64,000 nucleotides of DNA, from assembly GCA_963765955.1 (NCBI GenBank), contig CAVXYA010000010.1, positions 124,001-188,000 on the forward strand, given 5' to 3'. Positions 58,884 through 64,000 of this stretch are shown here, piece after piece. Position 1 is the stretch's first letter; every line of letters starts with the position of its first letter. The DNA is from JAXDMK01 sp963765955. GTDB taxonomy: Bacteria; Actinomycetota; Acidimicrobiia; Acidimicrobiales; AC-14. Both the position numbers and the translations under genes were made by a program. The notes below the pieces were generated by a model, which was not told the DNA's origin, searched no databases, and saw only the letters and a program-made list of their open reading frames with translations.

Positions 58884-59461
58884 CAGACGCTCCGAAGGGA
58901 CGACTCGTGGAGGAAGACCCCGCGATTGGCCAGCTCAGCCGGCGTCTCCACCAGCGCGGAGGCGTGCAACGACCGGTAGGGCGTGACGAACCACCACTCG
59001 TCGAGGAACCTCTCCTTTGTCGCCGTCCACGGCGGCGTGCGCACCTCCACGGCGTGCGCCGCCCACTCGACGATGCCGGCGACGAGCGCGTCCCATCTCC
59101 GGTCACCGGTCGAACCGGGATCGCCCTCCAGCTCGACATCGACGGTGGAGGCATTCATCGTGACCAGGCCGTTCCAGAGCTCCGCGACCAAGCGGAGCGC
59201 CTCGTGCTCGTCGCCGACGTGCAGGGAACGGGAGATCGCGTCGACGGCTGCGTGGACGACCGACTTCACCGGGACCAGGGCCCAGGCCACGGAGCAGCCG
59301 GCGGCGGCGGCCAGCCGGGTCACCGTCGCCATCGACGGCTGCTTCGCCCCGGTCTCGTAGGCCGCGATCGCCGACTGCGTCGTCGCCGATCGTTGGGCAA
59401 GCGCCGTCTGGGTCAGACCTGCCCGCCGTCGAGCGGCCCTGATCACGATGGCAGCGTCCAT
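58883..59461 (-). CDS. XRE-family helix-turn-helix regulator, probable antitoxin partner
   Basis: 192 residues from the ATG at 59461. An N-terminal HTH_XRE domain (VIRAARRRAGLTQTALAQR, SATTQSAIAAYETGAKQPS) covers about residues 5-60. A C-terminal region of about 130 residues is rich in Trp, Glu and Val (VAGIVEWAAHAVEVRTPPW) and is not a family I recognise. A perfect 16-bp palindrome sits 12 bp upstream, suggesting autoregulation. It is one cotranslated unit with the nucleotidyltransferase. It lies just 35 bp after nuoD. Confidence 0.82.
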   Translation of the reverse strand: MDAAIVIRAARRRAGLTQTALAQRSATTQSAIAAYETGAKQPSMATVTRLAAAAGCSVAWALVPVKSVVHAAVDAISRSLHVGDEHEALRLVAELWNGLVTMNASTVDVELEGDPGSTGDRRWDALVAGIVEWAAHAVEVRTPPWTATKERFLDEWWFVTPYRSLHASALVETPAELANRGVFLHESSLRSV

Positions 59462-59472
59462 CCCCGCCAAGG

Positions 59473-59488
59473 ATAGCCGATCGGCTAT
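59473..59488. promoter_or_regulatory. Operator palindrome of the XRE/nucleotidyltransferase cassette
   Basis: ATAGCCGATCGGCTAT is a perfect 16-bp palindrome directly upstream of the regulator ATG and overlapping a TATAGC -10-like hexamer (59489-59484). It is the expected site for autorepression. Confidence 0.6.
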
Positions 59489-59496
59489 ACCCTTCG

Positions 59497-60666
59497 TTAC
59501 CGGTCGATGTCGCCCAGGATGAAGTAGAGGCTGGCCAGGATGGTGATGATGTCGGGCACGTAGACGCCCTTGAGCAGCCACGGCACGATCGACACGTTGT
59601 TGAACGAGGCGGAGCGGATCTTGCAGCGGAACGGCCCCAGGCCGCCCTGGCTGACCACGTAGTAGCCCATCTCGCCCAGCGGGTTCTCGGTGTGGGCCCA
59701 CGCCTCGCCCGCCGGCACCTTGATGATGCGGGGCACCTTGGCCTGGATGGGACCGGCCGGCAGCCCGTCGAGGAGCTGGTCGACCATCTTGGTGGCCTCC
59801 CGGACCTCCTGCAGGCGCACCCAGTAGCGGGCGAAGGAGTCGCCGTCGGGGTGGGTCCAGACCTTCCAGTCGAGCTCGCTCCACACGAGGGGCGAGGGGG
59901 CGTCGCGGCGAAGGTCCCAATCGACCCCGCTGGCCCGGATGTTGGCCCCCGACAGCCCGTAGGCCAGGCCCAGCTCGGCCGGGATCACTCCGACGCCCCG
60001 GGTGCGGGCCTCGAAGATCTCGTTGCCCATCAGCAGGTCTTCGAGCTCGTCGCAGTAGCCCCGGATGCGCTTCATGGCGCCGTGGGTCTCGGAGACCCAG
60101 CCCCGGGGGAGGTCCTCCTTGAGGCCGCCGATGCGGTCGTAGTTGGGGTGGAAGCGTCCGCCGGTGGCCGCCTCGATGAGGTTGAGGACGTACTCCCGGT
60201 CGCGGAAGGCGAAGAACACGGGGGTGAGGGCGCCCAGCTGCACGCCCATCTCGCCGATGAAGAGGGTGACGTTGGCGATGCGGCTCAGCTCGAACATGAT
60301 CGTGCGGATCCACTGGGCCCGGGGCGGGGCCTCGATCTCCATGAGCTGCTCGGCGGCGAGGATGAAGGGCACCTCGTTGGCGAACGACGACAGCCAGTCG
60401 ATGCGGTTGATGAGGGTGGTGACCTGGGGGTAGGTGCGGACCTCGGTGAGCTTCTCGTAGCCGCGGTGCATGTAGCCGCAGATGACGTCGGCGCTGATGA
60501 CCTGTTCGCCGTCGAGGCGGGCCACGATGCGCAGGGTGCCGTGGGTGGCCGGGTGCTGGGGACCGAGGTTGAGCACCATGTCCTCGGTCTGGAGCTCGAC
60601 GTTGACCCGGGCGTCGGCCGCCTGGGCCGCGATGTAGGCGATGCGCTGCTGGTCGGTGACGGCCAT
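59497..60666 (-). CDS. nuoD: NADH-quinone oxidoreductase subunit D
   Basis: Quinone-site 49-kDa-type subunit, 389 residues from the ATG at 60666, overlapping the restored nuoC stop (TGATG). Conserved parts are NLGPQHPATHGTLRIV (the quinone-site histidine loop), YMHRGYEKLTEVRTYPQ, RIDWLSSFANEVPF, and the C-terminal CKIRSASFNNVSIVPWLLK and DIITILASLYFILGDIDR. It is a complete subunit. It is the last gene of the nuoABCD half. Confidence 0.97.
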   Translation of the reverse strand: MAVTDQQRIAYIAAQAADARVNVELQTEDMVLNLGPQHPATHGTLRIVARLDGEQVISADVICGYMHRGYEKLTEVRTYPQVTTLINRIDWLSSFANEVPFILAAEQLMEIEAPPRAQWIRTIMFELSRIANVTLFIGEMGVQLGALTPVFFAFRDREYVLNLIEAATGGRFHPNYDRIGGLKEDLPRGWVSETHGAMKRIRGYCDELEDLLMGNEIFEARTRGVGVIPAELGLAYGLSGANIRASGVDWDLRRDAPSPLVWSELDWKVWTHPDGDSFARYWVRLQEVREATKMVDQLLDGLPAGPIQAKVPRIIKVPAGEAWAHTENPLGEMGYYVVSQGGLGPFRCKIRSASFNNVSIVPWLLKGVYVPDIITILASLYFILGDIDR

Positions 60667-61831
60667 CAGGCCTTCGCCTCTCTGTCCCCGGTGCCGGTGT
60701 CGTCGTCGGACTCGGCGTCGGCGTCGGCGTCGGCCGCCTCGGCGGCGGCGCCGGTGGTGGCGCTCTCGGTGCCGGTCGCGTGCGCCTCCTCGGCCGTCTC
60801 CGGCACGGAGCCCTCGGCCGGCGGCGGGACCGCCGGTTCGGCCGGCGGGGCGTCGGGCTCGGGTTCGGCCGGGTCGGGGGCGGGCTCGGGGTCGGGGGCG
60901 GGCTCGGGCTCGGCGGCGGGCTCGGCCTCCGACTCGGTGGCGGCGGGCTCCGCCTCGTCGGGGGCGGGAACATCGGCGGCGGCTTCCTCGGCCGCGTCGG
61001 GGGCGGGCTTGGCCTCAGCGGCAGCAGGCTCGTCGGCGGCGGGCTCGGCGTCGGCGGCGGGCTCTCGGCGCTCGGCGGCGGCTCGGCCTCGGGTTCCGGG
61101 ACCTCGGGCATGGGCTCGACGTCGACCAGGCCCGGCCACGGCTTCACCTCGCGGGCCAGGAGCGGGAAGTCCTTGCGCAGGGGGAAGCCCTCGAACTCGC
61201 CGGGCAGGTAGAGCTTGACCAGGTTGGGGTGGCCGTCGAAGACGAACCCGTACATCTCCCAGGTCTCCCGCTCGTTCCAGTCGGCGCCGGGGTAGACCGG
61301 CGACCAGGTGCCGACCCGGGGGTCGTCCTCGTCGAGGTCGGCCTTGAGGGTGACCCCCTCATGGCGGGTGGTGGAGTAGAGGCGGGCGAACACCTGGAAG
61401 CGGGTGTCGCCGCCGGCCACGCCGGTGGGGTACCCGAGCCCGCCGGCCTCGGCCTCGCCGTCCGCCTCGGCGTCGGCGTCGGCCACTGCCTGCTCGTTCT
61501 CGGCCGCCGCCTCGTCCTCGTCGGCCGAGGCGGCAGGCTCCTCGTCGTCGCCGGTGTCGAGCTCGTCGGAGACCGACGCCCGGGGGTTGGGCGACGTGGA
61601 CGGCATCCAGTCGAGGCCGGAGAGGAAGCAGAAGTAGTTGTAGCCCTGGCCCCGGCACACCTCGGCTGCCCGGGCCCAGCCGGCGGCGGTGACCCGAATC
61701 ATCACGTCGCCGTTGCGGACCACCTCCGACGCCACGACGTCGTCGCCCAGCTCGGTGACGAGGGCGTCGAGGCGGGCCTGGGCCTGGTCGCCGTCGGTGA
61801 CGGCGGGCGAATCGATGTCAGCCGACGACAA
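60666..61831 (-). CDS. nuoC: NADH-quinone oxidoreductase subunit C with acidic tail; apparent frameshift
   Basis: 30-kDa-type hydrophilic subunit. From the TTG at 61831 (a GTG at 61840 is an alternative) the core is normal: YNYFCFLSGLDWMPS, an acidic internal insert, FQVFARLYSTTRHEGVTLK, and DWNERETWEMYGFVFDGHP with LPGEFEGFPLRKDFPLLAR. An Ala/Glu/Pro/Asp-rich tail of about 145 residues follows. The frame as written leaves the tail at about 61063-61066 and would run through nuoD. One extra base restores an acidic reading (EPAADAEPAADEP) that stops in overlap with the nuoD ATG, giving about 388 residues. Nature of the indel unknown. Confidence 0.88.
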
Positions 61832-62351
61832 TCGGCTCACCCCGCCAGCGCTCGCCCATGTCCTCGTTCTGGATGCGCTGCTGGAGCAGGACGATGCCCT
61901 CCAGCAGGGCCTCGGGCCGGGGCGGGCAACCGGGGACGTAGACGTCGACCGGGATGATCTGGTCAACCCCCTTGGTGACCGAGTACGAGTCCCAGTAGGG
62001 GCCGCCACAGTTGGCGCACGACCCCATGGAGATCACGTACTTGGGGTCGGGCATCTGCTCCCACAGCCGGCGGATGGCGGGCGCCATCTTGTCGGTGACC
62101 GTGCCCGAGACCACCACCAGGTCGGCCTGGCGGGGTCCGGCGGGGAACGGGATCACGCCCAGGCGCATCACGTCGTAGCGGGGGGACCCGAAGGCGGCCC
62201 CCATCTCGATGGCGCAGCAGGCCAGGCCCCACTGGTAGACCCACAACGAGTACTTCCGGCTGTAGTTGAGGAGCCAGGTGAGGGGCTTGAGCTGCTTCTT
62301 GGCGAACGTGCCCCGCTCGACTAGACCCAACGAAGGACCTTCTTTCGCCAT
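61818..62351 (-). CDS. nuoB: NADH-quinone oxidoreductase subunit B
   Basis: PSST-type subunit holding cluster N2. It has 177 residues from the ATG at 62351. The cluster ligands are visible as the tandem cysteines in WGLACCAIEMGAAFG, SMGSCANCGG, and VPGCPPRPEALLEG. It overlaps the end of nuoA by 31 bp and nuoC by 14 bp. Confidence 0.97.
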   Translation of the reverse strand: MAKEGPSLGLVERGTFAKKQLKPLTWLLNYSRKYSLWVYQWGLACCAIEMGAAFGSPRYDVMRLGVIPFPAGPRQADLVVVSGTVTDKMAPAIRRLWEQMPDPKYVISMGSCANCGGPYWDSYSVTKGVDQIIPVDVYVPGCPPRPEALLEGIVLLQQRIQNEDMGERWRGEPIVVG

Positions 62352-62686
62352 GCGTAGAGGAGGCCCAGGGCCAGGATGACGATGAAGATCGTCATCTCGA
62401 TCAGGCCGAACAGCCCGTAGGCCTCGAGCCGGACCGCCCACGGGAAGATGAACACGGCCTCCACGTCGAACATGACGAAGAGCAGGGCGAACACGTAGTA
62501 GCGGATCTGGCTCTGCGACCAGCCGGTGCCGACGGGATCGACGCCGCACTCGTAGTTGATGTACTTCTGCGACTGCGGGCGGGTCGGCCGCACCAGGCTG
62601 CCCAGGCCCAGCATGCCGCCCACCATGGCGACGGCGGCGACGGTGAAGACCGCGACCGTGACGTACTGGAGCAGGAACTCGGACAC
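62321..62686 (-). CDS. nuoA: NADH-quinone oxidoreductase subunit A
   Basis: Small membrane subunit, 121 residues from the GTG at 62686 (MSEFLLQYVTVAVFTVAAV). The conserved loop QKYINYECGVDPVGTGW and the helix RYYVFALLFVMFDVEAVFI with its acidic residues are present. There is no ribosome site, and the promoter predicts a start at or near the GTG, so translation is probably leaderless. Confidence 0.96.
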   Translation of the reverse strand: MSEFLLQYVTVAVFTVAAVAMVGGMLGLGSLVRPTRPQSQKYINYECGVDPVGTGWSQSQIRYYVFALLFVMFDVEAVFIFPWAVRLEAYGLFGLIEMTIFIVILALGLLYAWRKKVLRWV

Positions 62687-62695
62687 TGCACCGGG

Positions 62696-62725
62696 ACAGT
62701 AGTGAACGCCTTCACACACTGCCAA
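62696..62725 (-). promoter_or_regulatory. nuoA promoter with Rex-type operator
   Basis: TTGGCA (62725-62720), an 18-bp spacer and TACTGT (62701-62696). The spacer holds TGTGAAGGCGTTCACT (62716-62701), near-identical to the nuoH site and matching the Streptomyces Rex operator at 14 of 16 positions. The predicted start is within a few bases of the nuoA GTG. The gap 62726-62890 shows no gene. Confidence 0.8.
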
Positions 62726-62893
62726 GGTGGACGGCATCACGCCGTAGGGGCGAGGCGCCGGTGGAGATGGGAGGGCGGGGCCCCGGCCCCACGAGCAGGA
62801 GCGGGGGGCGCGGCCGATGCTCGGCGGTTCCGGGACGATCCTCATCCGTTAGGACATTCGGGCATCGACGCGGAGAAACTCTTCTCCTTCGGC

Positions 62894-62939
62894 TTGCTTC
62901 CTGTTCTTGGAGTTGGTAGTCTCTCGAACACCAGTTCGT
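62894..62939 (+). promoter_or_regulatory. SOS-type promoter with LexA box
   Basis: TTGCTT (62894-62899), a 17-bp spacer and TAGTCT (62917-62922) are followed at once by TCGAAC-ACCA-GTTCGT (62924-62939). This matches the actinobacterial LexA box TCGAAC-N4-GTTCGA at 11 of 12 fixed positions and covers the likely transcription start. It lies 46 bp before the DUF222 gene. Confidence 0.7.
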
Positions 62940-62985
62940 CGCACGCTTCCCCCTCGGACAATCGGTCGGAAAAGGGCGCATCGCC

Positions 62986-64000
62986 ATGTGCGTGGGGATA
63001 GCGGAGCTGCGGGAGTCGTTGGGTTCGTATGCGGCCGGGTTCGACGCGGCCCTGCTGTCGGCTGAGCAGGCCGAGGTGGTCGTGGAGGAGGCGTCGAGGA
63101 TCGAGAAGACCGCCGCCTGTCTCAAGGCGCTGGCTGCGGCCCGGGTGGCCGAGACGGGTTTGTGGCGGGGCGAGGGAGATCGCTCCGCGGCCCACCACCT
63201 GGCCCGGCGCACAGGGACGACGGTGGTCCAGGCGGCCGTGGCCATCGACACCGCCCGTCGCCTCGATTCGCTGCCCCAGACCTCTGCCGCCGCCCGCCGG
63301 GGCGAGCTGTCGCCCGAGCAGACCTGCGCCATCGCCGATGCCGCGTGCGCCGACCCGGCCGCCGAGCGGGCACTGCTGGATGCAGCCATGCGCTCGCCCC
63401 TGGCCGAGCTGCGCCAAGAGTGCGCCCGGGCCAAGGCCGCGTCATCGGCCGACCCCGAGGCCCGCCGGGCCCGCCTCCACCAGCGCCGGTCGCTCCGCTC
63501 CTACACCGACACCGACGGCGAGTGGCACCTGCACTGCCGCAACAACCCCGAGGTCGGAGCCCGGATCATGGCCGCCCTGGAACCGTTCCGGGAGGCGATC
63601 TTCCGGCACGCCCGGTCCGAGGGCCGACGGGACGCGCCCGAGGCCTACGCCGCCGACGCCCTGGCCGAGATGGCCCGGCGTTCGAGCGAGCCCGGTGCCC
63701 ATCGGGCCCGTGAGTCGGTCGGCGGCGAAGAGCCCGCCGCCGGCGTCGAGGCGGAGCCAGCGGCTGAGGCCGCAGGCACGCCGGTGGCGGCCAAGGTGAC
63801 ACCCGGGGGAGGTCGTGGCGGGCGGCGGCCGGCCCGGTCCTCGGCTCCGCCCAAGATCATCGTGCGGGTCGACCTGGAGGCGCTGCTGCGGGGCTGGCCC
63901 ATCGAGGGGGAGGTGTGCGAGATCGCCGGGTTCGGGCCGGTGGCGGTGTCCGCGGTGCGGGACATGATCGACAGCGACGACCCCTTCCTGGCCGCGGTGG
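62986..64000 (+). CDS. DUF222 / 13E12-repeat family protein, 3' end cut by window edge
   Basis: 338 codons are visible from the ATG at 62986 (MCVGIAELRESLGSYAAGF). The N-terminal DUF222 domain reads clearly: LLSAEQAEVVVEEASRIE, AARVAETGLWRGEGDRSA, HLARRTGTTVVQAAVAI and ARRGELSPEQTCAIADAA. An Ala/Glu/Gly/Arg-rich linker follows (about 235-285), then PPKIIVRVDLEALLRG and CEIAGFGPVAVSAVRDM. Members of this family commonly end with an HNH nuclease domain, which would lie beyond the window. Many occur as multi-copy actinobacterial genes of uncertain, possibly mobile, role. A LexA box precedes it. Confidence 0.85.
   Translation, partial: MCVGIAELRESLGSYAAGFDAALLSAEQAEVVVEEASRIEKTAACLKALAAARVAETGLWRGEGDRSAAHHLARRTGTTVVQAAVAIDTARRLDSLPQTSAAARRGELSPEQTCAIADAACADPAAERALLDAAMRSPLAELRQECARAKAASSADPEARRARLHQRRSLRSYTDTDGEWHLHCRNNPEVGARIMAALEPFREAIFRHARSEGRRDAPEAYAADALAEMARRSSEPGAHRARESVGGEEPAAGVEAEPAAEAAGTPVAAKVTPGGGRGGRRPARSSAPPKIIVRVDLEALLRGWPIEGEVCEIAGFGPVAVSAVRDMIDSDDPFLAAV

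Noticed and set aside
58883..60665. A 1041-codon frame continuing from nuoC through nuoD and the regulator gene
   Set aside because: It is out of frame with nuoD, and the product past the nuoC tail is random-looking Arg/Pro/His sequence. Stops are rare in this base composition.

Overview
This window reads as part of a high-GC actinobacterial chromosome. The gene order tRNA-Trp, secE, nusG, rplK, rplA, rplJ, rplL, rpoB, rpoC, rpsL, rpsG, fusA, a 13E12/DUF222-type gene behind an actinobacterial LexA box, and Rex-type operators on complex I genes all fit Actinomycetota. A deep branch such as Acidimicrobiia is an inference that I cannot test here. GTG and TTG starts are common, and most genes join with 1-4 nt stop/start overlaps.

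Region 1 (1-32.9 kb) is the translation and transcription core, almost all on the minus strand. Read in its own direction it runs tRNA-Thr, tRNA-Met, tuf, rpmG, an ECF sigma/anti-sigma pair, tRNA-Trp, secE, nusG, rplK, rplA, a 10.5-kb gene, rplJ, rplL, rpoB, rpoC, then a plus-strand lipoprotein gene and a secreted von Willebrand A/metzincin protein gene, then rpsL, rpsG and fusA (cut by the window edge). The large gene encodes a secreted 3514-residue Gly/Ala/Ser/Asp protein built from twelve diverged modules of about 0.9 kb. It splits rplKA from rplJL and is the most unusual object in the window.

Region 2 (32.9-50.8 kb) is general accessory and housekeeping content. It holds a GNAT acetyltransferase, a small membrane peptide, a low-affinity iron permease-like protein, a STAS protein coupled to a single-domain GlmU-like uridylyltransferase, membrane proteins, a complete five-gene peptide/nickel-type ABC importer with a palindromic promoter element, tRNA-Tyr, yajQ, an M23 endopeptidase, htpX, a HAD phosphatase, acs and a MidA-type methyltransferase. 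The methyltransferase gene carries two copies of a 50-bp palindromic element in frame.

Region 3 (50.8-62.7 kb) is a respiratory complex I cluster, nuoA-B-C-D ... H-I-J-K-L-M-N. nuoE, nuoF and nuoG are missing. Their usual place is held by a two-gene XRE regulator/nucleotidyltransferase cassette with its own palindromic operator. Near-identical Rex-type palindromes sit between the -35 and -10 elements of both the nuoA and nuoH promoters, so the two halves look like separately transcribed but redox-co-regulated units.

Region 4 (62.7-64 kb) starts a DUF222/13E12 gene behind a LexA box. It runs off the window.

Four genes (rplJ, nusG, nuoN, nuoC) need a single-base frame correction to give the expected protein and the expected overlap with the neighbouring gene. 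Three of these lie in repetitive acidic or proline-rich extensions. I annotate the restored extents and flag each one.
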